Below the pieces are notes generated by a model. That model was not told the origin of the DNA and searched no databases. It worked only from the letters and a program-made list of their open reading frames with translations. Source: Musa acuminata AAA Group (Eukaryota; Streptophyta; Magnoliopsida; Zingiberales; Musaceae). From it: DNA of 64,000 nt. The position numbers and the translations under genes are program-made. The stretch covers positions 13,265,001 to 13,329,000 of the forward strand of contig NC_088342.1 of assembly GCF_036884655.1 (NCBI RefSeq). Reading direction: 5' to 3'. Of this stretch, positions 35,217 to 47,612 are shown in pieces; the first letter of the stretch is position 1, and every line of letters begins with the position of its first letter.

Positions 35217-38200
35217 ATTCCTTTGACGTCCTCGTTGAAGCCTTTGTTGACACTGCAACTCCTCGCCTTTTGCTGAGTCTTCAATCTTCTGCTCCAGCTA
35301 CAATGCGCCTCTTGGCTCCCAACTGCTCTCCGTTGCTGTTTTTGAGTAGTCGAACCTTTGATCCGCCATGCTGCTGCAACTCACCCATGACTCTGACTCT
35401 GGTGTGGGGTTGGCTGAGTTGTGTTGATCATTGTTGATTCTTGCGGATCCCCCAGATGAAGGAAAAGACCATCGTTACTGTGCCAGTCTCTCAAATTCCT
35501 CATGCTGCTTGAACTGGGTGGATGCTTGTTGGAGCTTTAACGAGCATCGTCTCGCAAACTTCTGAAGTTTTGGGTCCTTCCTCCACAGAATCTGCTCATT
35601 GACTCTTCTTTCAGTTAGTTGTCACATCCAAGTAGGTTCGCATCACTTCCGCTTTCGATTGGCATTTCGTTGGGAAATGAAGCGGACAATCTACTCTCAA
35701 TAGCACTGATCACCGTTGGTGAGGATTTGACAACTATTGTCTTCCATTATCTTCGAAGGGTCTTTGAACTTGTGCAGAGCTCCTCTGCTGGATAGATAAG
35801 AGAATTGGGGTACTCGGTTTCGCCCATCCTCTTAAAAGTTGAGAAGGCAAAGGTTACTTGACTTCGCCCGCCTCTTCGAGGTTGTACTTCATGCATCGAG
35901 CTGGTTACTGGCCTTCGCCTGCTCTTTGCTCACACTTCTGAAGCACTTGAAGTGTTTGCACTCCTTGCGTTGAGTTAGCTACTGTGATTCACCTTCTCAA
36001 TGCCATTGAACTTCTGGAATGTAGGAAGTTTTCACCCCAACTTAGAGTAATTCTCTGATAGATGAGGTCGCCTCTGGGATTGTACCGTCTTCTCCATCAA
36101 CCCTGCCGCCTACTCCACTGAGTAGCAAAGGTACAGCACCGCGTACTGCTTGCTTCGTTCCTTGGTCGTGCACTCTTGCATGACCCGAAGTCCTTCACTT
36201 TCGGCTATCTTGATGAGAAGCTCCTTGACACCGGTCTTACGAAGTTCCTCGGCCTCTGCCCTTCAGCCTTGTCTCGGTACTTGGAGATTGCCTCGCATGC
36301 TCCGCCTCCTCGGTCCCTTTCACGACCAAGCGCTCTCCCTCCATGAGAGCAAGGGATCAATGACTTTCACGGAAGTCCCGCCTCTGCGGTACCATGGCGC
36401 TGCCATGCCCATGGCACTACTATCCGTCGCCTCGCCTCTGAATCCCTTTTCTTCACAATCAGTAGATATGTCTCCGTGGCACTCCTCTGATTCCACCTCC
36501 ATTCTAACCGATGCTTGATTTTGGGTAGCTAAGTCCCTCTGGACTCGTCGTCGCTTCCTCGCCCCTTTCGACCCCTTGCTTCAACACCTCTGTGTTCTCC
36601 AAGCAGACTGTTTGGTTGATGGAAATACAGACTGTAACTCCCATGCATGGCCTCTGCCATCACATTGTAGAGTTTGCACCGATTCTGTTCTCCTTAGCTT
36701 CCTTGGTAGCAACGTTCGCTTACTCAACCTTGTCCTCTGACTTGTCGGGCTCCCTTAAGCGAATATGAGCTCTGGAGTAGTCCAACTCTCCAGCTGCTTC
36801 GATCATACCTCTGCATGATCAAGTCCCTCCCAAGGGACTCACTGGTACTTGCATTCGAACTTTTCCCCTGGTGGAACCCAGCCCCCATATGCTGATGACC
36901 AAGGTTTTCATCCGATGCAAAATTCGATGCACGCACGGAAGACCCGCCTCTGCGGTACCATGGCCTTCACTCCTTGAATCCATAGTCCTTCTTGCCGTCG
37001 TGTTGTTCACCGAAGTGGAGCTTCCAGTAGCTCCCGATCATACCTCCATATGATCTAGTCCCTCCCGGGACTATGTTGTGTGTATCGCATTGCCACGAAC
37101 TGTTCCACCACGATCTGCTGCACCATGTCGCCTCCTGGTGACATCTCCATTGCATTCTGATCCTTGTGGAATAAACTCGAATTGTGAACCCTCCATGTGT
37201 GGCCTCTGCCAATACATCGCAGGGTCTCCTCCACCTTCGATTTTGTTCGCTCCTTTGGCAATCGACCTTCATCCACCCACTCTTGGGTCACACCTAGATG
37301 AAGCACTGCTCTAGGACAGTCCGTCGCCTAGTAGCTCCCGAAGTCCACCGACTTCACTGTAATTTGTGCACCATTGTCTGGATCCTGGGCCTCTACCCCT
37401 ACCAGCACAATCTCCGCTGCGCACTGCTTCCTTCATGGCAACTCGAATGGCAACACTATGGCATATTCTTCAAGAGTACCCGCCTCTGCGTCCTCTTGCC
37501 CCGTGCTAAGGCCTTATGTACCCAACTTTGCCTCCGCAAATTGAGTTGCCTTAGTTCCTCCATCAAATGATTCTCCGAGATAAGGTGCATGTGCCCCGAA
37601 GCTCCCTTCATCTTTGGCACCATGCAAGATGAGTCCGCTCCGTCAGAATGAAGGACCCATGGAACAACATGGTCCTACTCTTGCCTCTACAAGAGTTCAT
37701 GTCCTCAACCTCTGTCTAAGGAAAGCACTGTGCTTCTGCTCCACGTTCCAACTTCTATGCTGGCTCCCTTCATGCGGCTTGAGTACTTCGCCAAGTTACA
37801 CCCAAGTTGCTCCGCTCCTCGTTTTCACATTGAGTTGATGGTGGCCCTCGCGCCAACCATTCCACGGGTCAGCCCTCCCTTGAGTCCGATTTCCACATCG
37901 ACTCCAAGTGTGCCTTCATTTAAGTTGCTTTGGGTCGCTCCCCCACTTGATCTCGCAATGCATCCACTAATGCATTCTCTCAAGCGAGATCATATGACGA
38001 CTCCTCGCCGCTTGCTCAGTCCATCGAGCTTCGTCGAGTTATTGTTTGTTGAGGTACTCCTCCTCAACATGTGCGGTCTGTCGCACATGATTCTCCCTCT
38101 GGAGAGCCGGGACTTATCCCTCCTGGATAACTATCCCGTTGGAGCGACATCTCTCTTCGTTTCGGAGACCACCATCCCCTTGGACTACTCCGATCTGCTG

Positions 38201-38862
38201 AACAAACTGTACATTGTTCTGCCTCCTGCAAATGCACTTGCTAGATTGCGACTCCACGTCAATACAGCCCCCGCTGCACCACTCAAGGCATAGCAAAATG
38301 CTGAACTCGTTGCACACTTCAGCCTCCTACGGACGTATCCTTCACATGCCGAAGAGAAAGTTTCAATGCTCCATGGCGCCGAGTTTCGGTCGCCTTGGGA
38401 TGGCCACGAACAGTCCGTCGTCCGCATACAAGCCCATGCGTGAGTACCAAATTCTTCGAGTTAGCAATTCCCCTCACCTCTGTGAGCTTTGCAAAACTCT
38501 TTCGGTCGCTGAGCAACTCATTCCACCTTGCGTGGTCTCATCCTTTGCCAAGCACCTCGCTTGCCTTGAGCACCATCAAGTATAGTTGTCAACGTTGAGC
38601 CGTAGCTCAAACTCAGCCATCCCAACCTTTGTGCGCTCCGCATTCTTCCAAGCTTGTCTGTTCTCGTGGTGCCTCTTGCGCGAAGGGTTGGCCATTCCTC
38701 TGAATGCCAATGTCGGATGCCCGCTCTTCCGAGCGACTCCTTTTCCCTACATCTCCATGCCCGTTTTCCCCCAAACGATCGTGCGTGTGCTGACTGCCCT
38801 TAACGCAGCCCCGCTAGGTCCCCCACGTTTGCATGTCAAGTGTTTCTATGAGTGCTTGTCCC
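35217..38862 (-). other. Interior of the LARD-like element, no recognisable gene
   Basis: GC-balanced 3.65 kb, clearly less AT-rich than its neighbours. ORFs on both strands are up to about 190 codons, but none shows Gag, protease, RT or integrase motifs, and many overlap in several frames. Imperfect internal repeats: CCGCCTCTGCGGTACCATGG at about 36382 and 36945, TGGCCTCTGCCA at about 36650 and 37200, and GATCATACCTC at about 36803 and 37037. A decayed gag on the minus strand cannot be excluded by reading. Confidence 0.7.
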
Positions 38863-38874
38863 GCTCTGATACCA
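38863..38874 (-). other. Primer binding site of the LARD-like element
   Basis: Minus strand TGGTATCAGAGC, two bases from the 5' LTR border at 38877. Complement of the initiator-Met tRNA end. Confidence 0.9.
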
Positions 38875-38876
38875 TC

Positions 38877-39322
38877 TGTCACGGACTTAGCTGGTTTTGG
38901 CTAAGTCGTGTGGCACCCTTGCGTGTCCGTCTGTAAAGGTCAGTCTCCCCGAAGCCTCCCATTGTCCCTTAGGACCACCAAAAGAGAGAACGGGTTAGAG
39001 AGAACGCCTCAATCGGGATCCACAAGCAAACATCTCCGAAAAATACTTCATACACAATGCAAATTACAAACAGACTTTACAAGCTCTGAATAGTGGCACA
39101 ACAAAGGGTAAAATGGTCCATTACAAACCAAAAATATCTCGCACGTGTCCACATAACACAACCTTTATTTACAAGCCTAAAGAGGCCACCAACCCAACTA
39201 AAATGGGACTATTAAGCCTTCGGCCGCCCCTCTACATGCTGTACAAGGCATGAACATGCCAAAAGACACGGACATACATAAGCATTACATCAAACACCCT
39301 GTTTCGAAGTTTGTCCGTGACA
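38877..39322 (-). mobile_element. 5' LTR of the LARD-like element
   Basis: 446 bp, begins TGTCACGGACTTAGC on the plus strand and is followed by GTTC, the target duplication. Confidence 0.92.
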
Positions 39323-40076
39323 GTTCGTACGATAAAAATGATTTCGGTAAGAAAGCCGATTCAGAAATCACTTTAACTTGTGATCAAGCGAAATGCAGTT
39401 AAAGTAAAGATATAGAGGTAGTTTGTAGTTAAGATAGAGAACAAAATGTAATTGCAAATCGAAATACGACGTTCGTACGATAAAAGTGATTTCGATATGA
39501 AAGCCGATTCGGAAGTTGCTTTAACTTAGATTAGGCGAAGTGCAGTTAAAGTAATAAGGAAGTAAAGCACATATGGAGGTTTGTAGTAAGGTAAGCAGCA
39601 AGAAGAAATGCAAACCAAAGAGCACCGTAATTTTAGAGTGGATCGCCTCCCATTCCTAACTTAATCTACATGCTAACTACGATATTTTTTAAGACATTTA
39701 TTGCAACTTGCTCCGGTGCGTCAATCGCTTCTTTCGGCGAGTTCCGACGAACTTCCGGCGAATATCCGACGAACCTTCGGCGATGCTCCGGTGGACTTCT
39801 AGCAAACTCCTGGACTTGCGATGATTCACTTGGCGAGTTCCGATGAGCTTCTTTAGCAAGCCCCTGGACTTCTCGGATTTGTTCCCTCAGAACCTCCGAT
39901 GACCATCCGGACTTCCGTTGAACTCTCGAACCCCTAATGTGATCATGGTCTTGACTCTAGCGCAACTTCTGCTGCATGTCTTACTTCCATCGTAGTTAAT
40001 CCTACACACTTATCTCAACATATGGATTAGATAACAAATGACAATTGACTTCATCATCAAAATCCGAGATTCAACG

Positions 40077-40640
40077 AGTACATCAACAATTAATAAGGCA
40101 AGCAAATTATTATGGAGATAATAATTCACTAAGCTAGAAGGAGTTCTAATAGGTATAACTGACAACCAGCTCAATATTGAGACTAGAGGGTCATACACAT
40201 ATGGAAGGTGTTGCGACTAGTAGAGGTTCATATATGAGATATCCGCTAGAGTCCCTATTTTATTAGATATCCAATAAGCCCATGAATTATTGGATCATAT
40301 AGATGAGATCCGATAAGAGCCGATGAGAGATTATTGGATAAAGATATACTAATCTAAGAGGCTTGGAAAGTTGGATGGAGATCTAGTACCTAATATAGTA
40401 GGATCCATTATGGTTAAGTTGATAGGGGGCCTCTATAAATAAGAGGGAAACAAAGGGCCATAGCTATACTTCTTGGTTGCCACCTTCTATTCTCCTCTCC
40501 CCTTCTCCTCCTCAACTAACATGTGGTTTTCAGTTTCATGAGTTTTTGCGTACCAAATTTCGCACGACAACGAACACCTTTTGGGAAATTTAGGATTTTT
40601 ATTTTCTGTTCTTCCATTGCGCATGTGATTTCGTCCTAGA
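40077..40640 (+). mobile_element. Angela-like LTR fragment A', right part
   Basis: After the AGTAC duplication the sequence resumes with LTR matching A2 from GAGATAATAATTCAC on, including a TATAAATA box at 40434-40441 and the closing GGATTTTTATTTTCTGTTC block. The LTR terminus itself (CCCAACA in A2) is not recognisable. A near-identical copy is at 52145-52720. Confidence 0.75.
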
Positions 40641-40857
40641 TTTCTCTATAATGATTCGTAAATATCAGTATAAATAATCTCAAGGAGTTTGTTACTTCTT
40701 GTGGTATTTTTCTTTGTATGTTTAGTTTGCTTTCCCTTAATGCAATCTATAAAACATCAAAATAAGTAAAGTCTAAATGTTTCTAAATATTATCGTTCAC
40801 TAATCTTTCAATTCTTTTCTTAGAGATATGTCTCATGTTAGGATCAAGTATGTCTCA
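40641..40857. other. Unclassified AT-rich segment between A' and B4
   Basis: About 215 bp with no motif I recognise, present again at 52721-52903. It could be leader sequence of A'. A 22-bp tandem duplication of TATGTCTCATGTTAGG plus flank lies at about 40827-40870 and is single in the copy. Confidence 0.5.
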
Positions 40858-41107
40858 TGTTAGGTTTGAGTCAGCACTAAGAGAGGGGGGGGGGGGGGTG
40901 GTGTGAATTAGTGCAGCGGATAAAAACATCGGTTTTGAAAAATCTTTATTTCAATTAAAATCGATCTTAGAAGATATTAACTTAAAAGCATATGAGAGCG
41001 TAGTTAGAGTAAAAAATCAGTTTGCAATATAAAGTAGATTGCAATAAAGGTAAATAACAAAATAGAAATGCAAACCGATTTATAGTGGTTCGATCGTCGT
41101 GACCTAC
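40858..41107 (-). mobile_element. 3' LTR remnant of B4
   Basis: 250 bp from TGTTAGG through the hairpin with a long G run to GTCGTGACCTAC, similar to the start of the LTR at 44108. The rest of the LTR and the adjoining border are deleted. The same truncation is in the copy at 52904-53149, so it predates the block copy. Confidence 0.8.
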
Positions 41108-43093
41108 AAATTATTCTTTCTTCCTTTTGCAATATACAAGTTACAAGTTTTGCTTCTTAAGATAGGCAAGATAGCACTTTTGCTTCTCTTGAGATTACAA
41201 AATAACATTTCTTGCTTCTCTTTTAAGATGAGTAAACTAATAAGTTTCGCCTTGCTTCTCTTTTGCGATGAGTAAACTAATAAGTTTTGCCTCTCTTTGC
41301 GATGTGTAAGTTTGTAATTTTTGCTTCTTTTTAGACGTGCAAGCAAGTAAGCAAGTTTTACTTTCTTGGAAATGTGCAAGCTAACAAATTTATCTCCCCC
41401 TTTGTCATTGTAAAAAAGAAAGGAAGAATATAATTTTATAATTCTTTTTCCCTTTACAATAATTTTTAAATTATGACAAAGGTAAAGTATCAATTTTATT
41501 TCAATATGTTTGTGTATTATTATAGTTTCAAATTAAAACATGCATAATTTTAAAACCTTACATTTCATCTTTACTTCATGCATGATATCAAAAATAAATC
41601 ATCACTATGGCATATCATACATGATACTCAAGCATTCATAATACATCATTTTAGGAAAAAATCATAGTATTGCATGCATCATTCCAAATCATAAATAATT
41701 CAAATCATGATGGTATCAAAATGTGAAATTACATTACATCATATCATGCATGATTAACTTCTCATTTGTATAAATCAACATAATATCATGAGTATTGCAT
41801 AATTTCATATCATCACATGAAGGATAACAAGAAAAATTTGGTGATGAGATATACTTTATGAATACAAGGAGTTAGACAAAGAAAAATCATATTATAAAAG
41901 ATGAAATCATGTGAATACCAAAAGACATGATTCATTTTGACAAATCTCCTCTTAAATAATCAAAAGAAAATCTTAGGAGATTAAATAGTTAAAGATCTTC
42001 AATAGAAATTTTAAGTCATGAATTATGAAAAAGATACCCTCTTTAGTAAACAACAAAATAATTATAGGAGAACAAATAATCAATGATCTTGATTCATGCA
42101 TAAGAAATCTCATGATTTATATAGAAAAGCTCCTCTTAAATATATAGTAAGTAGAATCATAGGAGAATAATGAAAAGTCTTAATTCATATAAAGAAAATA
42201 TCAATTTATCATGATTTGATAAATATTCTCTTAAAAGAGTGAATCATATGTTCATCAAGAAAGATGTTTCATGTCGAATATATCACAAGTCATAAATGCG
42301 ATAAATGATTTAGTTAAATATATCATCTCATTAGTAAAATGAGTCATATGAAAATAGATCCAAAATCATCATCAAAATCACTTTTTGGAAAATTCAATGA
42401 AGCAAGTAGATGGATTCCTATATAAAATAGGTAAGTTCTTTTAGTTCCAAAATTTGTGATTGATTTCATGCAAGCATGCCTTTGTCTTTTTATTCCAAAT
42501 CAAAACAGGCATCATCGTTTAAGATCGAAAAATAAATTTCATCATCAAAATAATCATGACGAAAAATATAACACATTAAACATAAGGCTTCTTTAAACAA
42601 GAAAATTGATTTATCATTTTAATTCCAATGATAATACATTTTTTTTATGTGTTTTATTTTATGTGATTAGTTTCATATAAGTATGCTCAAGTTTTTCGTA
42701 TGAAAACTATCCATCTTGTTTAAAACCGAAAAAGCAACTTTCATTACGACAAAGATCAATAAGTCATAAATCATAAAAATCATCATACATAATTTTGAAA
42801 TATAAACTCATTAAGCATGGTTTCATTAAACATAAGGCATCTTCAATCAAAATCAAAAGCTATATGGAAATCATCAAAATATACATTATTGCTTCTTAAG
42901 AACATACATAAGATTAATCTTATTAGGTGTACAAGCATTGGATTTAAATCTAATATTTTGTTCCGTTATCATAAAGTATGCAATTGTCATGATAATTTTT
43001 TCAAAATAGCTAGAAAAAGAAGCATGATATATTTTTTTTATAATTTTTTTATTTTTTATACGAACTAATTTAAAAATAACTCATGAAAAAGCA
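41108..43093 (-). other. AT-rich spacer of gag-only element B4
   Basis: Non-coding. The first 300 bp are degenerate repeats built on gcaagYtaacaagttttgcttctctttgagatg-like units; a purine tract is at 41391-41410 (ctccccctttgtcattg on the plus strand). The rest consists of atcatga-rich sequence. A minus ORF of 129 codons at 41104-41493 lies in the repeats and is not a gene. Near-identical to 53150-55139. Confidence 0.8.
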
Positions 43094-44058
43094 TCAAGTA
43101 ATTTCAAAATAAAGTAAAGGAGTTTCGTTTGAGTTGTTTATCTCATTGTCGAGAGTCACCAAAGCGAAGTTCGCCACTTCGTCTTCATCAGTTTGCTCCT
43201 CATCTTCGGATGCACTCAATTCGTCCTAAATCACCTTGAGTGCTATCTTGTTCTTTAGCAACTTCTTCTTTTTATGTTCATTTTTACTTTTTGATTCATG
43301 TTTTAAGAACTTTTTAAGTTTTATTATGAGAAGTTTAAGGTCATCATCATCATCACTTGAGTTATCACTTAAGTGGTATTCTATTGTTCAAAGTGCTAAA
43401 TCCTTCATATTCTTTGGAAGGTAGTTCTCATGTTCATCATGTTCAATACATGTTATTTCATAGGTCATCAAAGACCCAATAAGTTCATTAAGTGAAAAAT
43501 AGTTCAAATCCTTTGCTTTTTGTATTGCGGTTACTTTCGAATCCTAATTTTTAGAAAGAGATCTTAAAATCTTGTTTATAAGTTCAAGATTAGAAAAAAA
43601 TTTACCAAGTACTTTTAAACTTTTGACGACATCCGTAAAACGGGTATATATATCAACAAAAGTTTTACTTGGTTGCATTCGAAATAATTCAAAATCATGC
43701 ATCAAAATATTTATTCTGGACACTTTTACTCTATTCGTGCCTTTATGAGTTACTTCTAGTGTGTGCCAAATCTTATGTGTAGTTTCGCATAAAGAAACAC
43801 GATTAAACTCATTTATGCTCAAAGCACAAAATAGAGCGTTCATAGCTTTAGCATTCAAAGAAAATGTTTTCTTTTCCAAATCATTCCATTCGTTCATTAG
43901 AGTAGAAGATTTTTGAAAATCATTTTTAATAATATTTCATAAATCAAGGTTCAAGGAAAAAAAGAAATCATACAAGTTTTCCAATAAGTGTAGTCCGTCC
44001 TATTGAACATAGGAGGATGAATGATAGAATGACCCTCTTGAAAGTCGAAAAGAGCCAT
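43094..44058 (-). pseudogene. Gag of gag-only Sirevirus B4
   Basis: Start ATG at 44058. NDLEKKTFSLNAKAMNALFC, HKIWHTLEVTHKGTNRVKVSR and MQPSKTFVDIYTRFTD are in the open frame 43897-43544, which ends at a TAG/TAA near 43544 (SKN-stop). The downstream part has a basic KHESKSKNEHKKKKL region and an acidic SASEDEEQ block, and closes with the YFEIT-stop terminus at 43096-43094. There is no zinc knuckle and no pol. Copied at 55140-56102. Confidence 0.85.
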
Positions 44059-44092
44059 TTTTCTTGGGTGTTAAACCAAACAAGAAAACCAT

Positions 44093-44105
44093 GGCTCTGA
44101 TACCA
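44093..44105 (-). other. Primer binding site of B4
   Basis: Minus strand TGGTATCAGAGCC, exact complement of the initiator-Met tRNA end, before the LTR end at 44108. Confidence 0.88.
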
Positions 44106-44107
44106 AC

Positions 44108-45360
44108 TATTAGGATCACGTCGGTACTAAGAGGGGGGGGTGAATTAGTACAGTGGATAAAAACGTTAATTTTAAAAAATCTTCGTTTCGATTAAAACCG
44201 ATGTTGGAAGATGTTAACTTGAAAACGTATGAGAGCATAGTGAGAGTAAGAAATCAGTTTGAAATGTAAATTAGATTGCAATAAAGGTAAATAGCAAAAC
44301 AGAAATGTAAACCGATTTATAGTGGTTCAGTCGTCGTAACCTACATCCACTCCCGATTCCTTTTATGTCGAAGCCATTGGCTTCAACTACCAATCTTCTT
44401 TTAATGGGCGAAGATCAACTACCCTTTTACACTCGATTATCCTATTGACAGGTTCAGGAGAGAACCTTTATACCCCCACTTACTCCTCTCTTAAACCACA
44501 CTACCACTTAGAGCTTAAGAGGAGTTCTCAGAAGATTACAATAATGTTTTTCTACTTTTTTGCTCTCGATTCTTGTGTCTGTTAACCAAGGATGAGAGGG
44601 GTATTTATAGAACTCAAGTGGATTCAAACTTAGAGCCTAAAAGTATCTCATCCCTGGTTTTTGGGGTACTAGCGGTACTACCATCTATGTTGGGCTATAC
44701 TACCGCTTGTGCTGGGCGATACCACCACCTGTAGCATTGACACTAGGCGGTATCACTACTTAGTCTGGTGATACCACCGCTTGATAGTCTCTCGAAGACT
44801 ATATCTGGGCAGTACCATTGCCTGATGCAATTTCGGAGACTATGCCACGACGATTCCACCTTTGGGTCATTATTTGGACCTTTTACTTGGCCCAACACAC
44901 CCCAAACTTGAGCCCAATTGGCCCCTAATTGAGTTAGCCCAATTCCAACCTAATTATGCCTAAAACCTACTTCGATCTAGACAATTATTATAAAGCTAAT
45001 CAAATGTTGTCTGGCATATCATTGGTTCATAGACGCTTCGTCCGAATCTTCGGCGTATCGTCCTTTCTTACGACCTATTGCTCAATCGACTAGTTGACCT
45101 CTATAACTTTGATTTCCTTGGTATAATTTCTGCTTTTCTTGGCCTAATGCTCGAACCCATGGCCCGAAGCCTTCTCTCGATACGTCGACCGATCCTTCTG
45201 CTCGACGTCTAATCTTTTGACATTGTTCCTCTCCGGCCTAACAGGATTCTTCCTGCTTTTAATTATCTCTCCTTGATCGAAGCTTCCTGTGTTACTCAAA
45301 ACGTAGATCAAATCATAAATAGTATCAATTGGTTTCATCATCAAAATTCGAGATTCAACA
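44108..45360 (-). mobile_element. 5' LTR of B4
   Basis: 1253 bp, TATTAGGATCACG...TTCAACA on the plus strand (the terminal TG here reads TA). Has the hairpin with G run at 44125-44150, decayed GGTACCACC clusters at 44660-44840, and TTTATAGAAC near 44610. Only its first 24 bp were carried into the block copy. Confidence 0.88.
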
Positions 45361-46117
45361 CCCCAATCATCTATGCTATAGTATAGAAGATCTTTTATTA
45401 TTGAAACTATATTTCAATCCAACACTTAATTATAGGGTCAATAATATTTTTGCAAACTTAAAATTCATATTAATTCTATATAAATTATCACACAAAATTT
45501 CAGAACTAACTTTTATTGAATCATAAAATATACTAAGTTTACCATTACAAAAAAAAAATATCCTAACTTATTAATTCTAGATAGAGAAACTAAATTTTTA
45601 GAAATAGTAGAAATATAACATATGTCAATAAGATCCATCAAATGACTCGTCTCTAGGCGTAAACGATAAGTCCCCATTGACATCACTTTCGCTTTCAGAC
45701 ATTTTTCCATAATGATGAATCTTTCATATTCTTTTGGTTTCTAGATTGAAAGAAATACATGCATATTATTAGTAATATGAGTTAAAACACCAGAATCAAT
45801 CTACCAAGTATTAGAATGAATTTCTCTAGTGTTTGATTTGAAACATACAAAGGTCGAATTTATATCTTTCTTTTTCAAACCAAGTTTTGTGTTTAATGTA
45901 GTCATTCTTCATATATCCTTTATTACCACAAAAGAAACACTTTACTGTAGAAGCTTTTTTTTCATTAGTCTATTTAATATTTCAAACCTGATAAATTTCT
46001 TTGATGGATGATGCTTCAATTTTCTTTTCCTTTACTAATTCTTTGAGTAGTAGTTAGGACATTATATGAACTTTCTTGTCTTAATCTCATTTCTTCTTAA
46101 ATACACATACTAGTTAA
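45361..46117 (-). pseudogene. Copia gag/protease fragment
   Basis: Old copia scrap between two Sirevirus LTRs. Minus strand: knuckle-like CFFCGNKGYMKND (about 45950-45910, His position Tyr), then IDSGVLTHITN (protease DSG, near 45800) and, in the frame 45710-45513, MGTYRLRLETSHLMDLIDICYISTISKNLVSLSRI, the usual block after protease. A lineage different from A and B elements. LTRs not seen. Confidence 0.8.
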
Positions 46118-47219
46118 TGTTAGGATCGAGTTAGCACTAAGAGGGGGGGGGGTGGTGTGTGTGGAGTGAATTAGTGAAGCAATAAAAATTATGTTGAGCT
46201 AGAAAACTTCATATGTTTGATGAAAACCGTTATCCGAAAGATGTTTAATGTTAAAAATGTTCATAAGAGTGTGCAGCTAAAGTAATAAGGAAGTAAAGCA
46301 GTTGCAAAGTAAGTACATCAAAGCGAAGAAAGAAGGCACACTAATTTATAGTGGTTTGGTCGTTGTGACCTATATCCACTCCCGATTACTCTTCACTCGA
46401 GGCCACCGACTTCCACTACCGATCTTCCTTCAATGGGCGAAGATCAACTGTCCTTTTATATTATTTCTCCTTTTCACAGGTTCAGGAGAGAACTTTTATA
46501 CTTCTCTCTTTTAAACCTTACTCCTATCTTAGAAACCTTCTAACTCTATGAGGAAGAGACTTACTAATCTAGAGAGATTATAATTTTTACTCAAGTATTC
46601 TTTCCCCCTCTTTACCTCAATTTTTACCATCGCCTGACATAGTCTCGGAGACTGTGTCTTGGAGACTGAGCCTTTAGCGGTGCTACTACCTGACCCAACT
46701 TTTGGGTTACTAAATGAGCCTTTCTCTTAGCCCAAAATAGCTTCTATTTGGGCCCAATTAGTCTCTAATTGAGTTGGCCTAATTACATTCTAAACCAACC
46801 CAATTATAACTAAAACTATTTCGATCTAGACAAATTATTACAAGCAAGAATACTAAGTTGTCCAGCATGTCATTGGTTTATCCGGCGCTTCATCTGATCT
46901 TTCGGCGCATCATCCTCTCCTTCGACGTATTGCCCAATCAACATATTACTTTCTCGCAATATCTGATCTCTTTGCTACAATGTCCGATCTTCTTGGCCCG
47001 ATGCTCAAACTCATGGCACGAAGCTTTATGCTGATACATCAACTATTCCTTCGGTCTGACGTTCAATCTTCTAACATGTTCAATTCCGACCTAACTTCTT
47101 ATTCTTCCTGCTTTAGTCAGTTTGCCTCTCCTGATCGAAGCTAGTCCTACATCACTTAAAACGTAGATTAGATAATAACATTATCAATTGGTTTCATCAT
47201 CGAAATCCGAGATTCAACA
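46118..47219 (-). mobile_element. 3' LTR of Sirevirus B5
   Basis: 1102 bp, TGTTAGGATCGAG...TTCAACA. The sequence to its right (atctcttccttttttatgatgat) is the family's purine tract, so this is a 3' LTR and the element continues rightwards. It lacks most GC-rich clusters. Confidence 0.85.
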
Positions 47220-47612
47220 ATCTCTTCCTTTTTTATGATGATAACCAATTGATGATGAAGTTTAAACTAAACTCCCCCTATCAATATGTCATATTAATAG
47301 AACTTTTAAATTTATAGAATTATAAGTATTTCACCATTTATCATGAAGATTAAAAGAACCAATTAATCATATCGTTGCATGCAACATAAAATCATGCATA
47401 ATCAAAGTATCCAAGTACATCATCCAATGTATGATTATCATCATAACTTATACATCATCATCATATCTTCTCCCCCTTTGCCATCAACAAAAAAGAGAAG
47501 TGCAACTAGCAATTTTTGAGACATAATTTCACATTATTGTATAATTTCAAGTCTTTGAAATATCATTGCATATATCATCATGCAAGCTAGTAAGTTTTTC
47601 AGATATGAAAGT
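47220..47612 (-). other. B5 3' non-coding region, left of B6
   Basis: AT-rich, with purine tracts at 47220-47233 and 47467-47490 (ctccccctttgccatcaac on the plus strand). It ends in AAAGT (47608-47612), the target duplication of B6, and resumes at 62530. Confidence 0.85.

Larger units (their letters stand above)
34758..39322 (-). mobile_element. Non-autonomous LTR element without genes (LARD-like)
   Basis: 4565 bp. Identical-length 446 bp LTRs at 34758-35203 and 38877-39322 (TGTCACAG/TGTCACGG ... CCGTGACA), flanked by the 4-bp duplication GTTC (34754-34757, 39323-39326). The uninterrupted site GACGTTCGTACG is present at about 50737. A Met primer site and a purine tract show minus orientation. 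The 3.67 kb interior has no recognisable gag or pol. The LTRs differ at only a handful of positions by eye, so it is young relative to its surroundings. Confidence 0.92.
18451..40076 (-). mobile_element. Sirevirus B2, autonomous type, nested and decayed
   Basis: Minus-strand element defined by the target duplication AGTAC at 18446-18450 and 40077-40081. The 3' LTR (18451-19074) is partial, the internal region is 29057-34662 (gag, protease, integrase, RT, RNase H), and the 5' LTR is 34663-40076. Two later insertions enlarge it: the Tekay element (19075-29056) and an LTR element without genes (34758-39322). The rest of the 3' LTR and the adjacent purine tract are missing next to the Tekay element. 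Removing the inserts leaves about 7.1 kb. Confidence 0.85.
34663..40076 (-). mobile_element. 5' LTR of B2, interrupted and deleted
   Basis: Starts TGTTAGGATCAAGAGC (34663) and ends TTCAACG, then AGTAC. It is split by the LTR element at 34758-39322; without it about 845 bp remain. Compared with the copy at 50661-52144 it lacks about 640 bp between GAGTGGATC and GCCTCCCATTCC near 39645, including the GGTGCCACCGCC clusters. CTTCCGACGA-type repeats remain at 39720-39930. Confidence 0.9.

Noticed and set aside
36150..38598. Plus-strand ORFs of 120-190 codons in the gene-less LTR element
   Set aside because: They run against the element's orientation, several frames overlap, and no known motif is visible. 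Kept as interior of the element.
40858..45365. Target duplication for B4
   Set aside because: Bases outside the two ends (tctca and cccca) do not match convincingly; the left LTR is truncated and may be rearranged.
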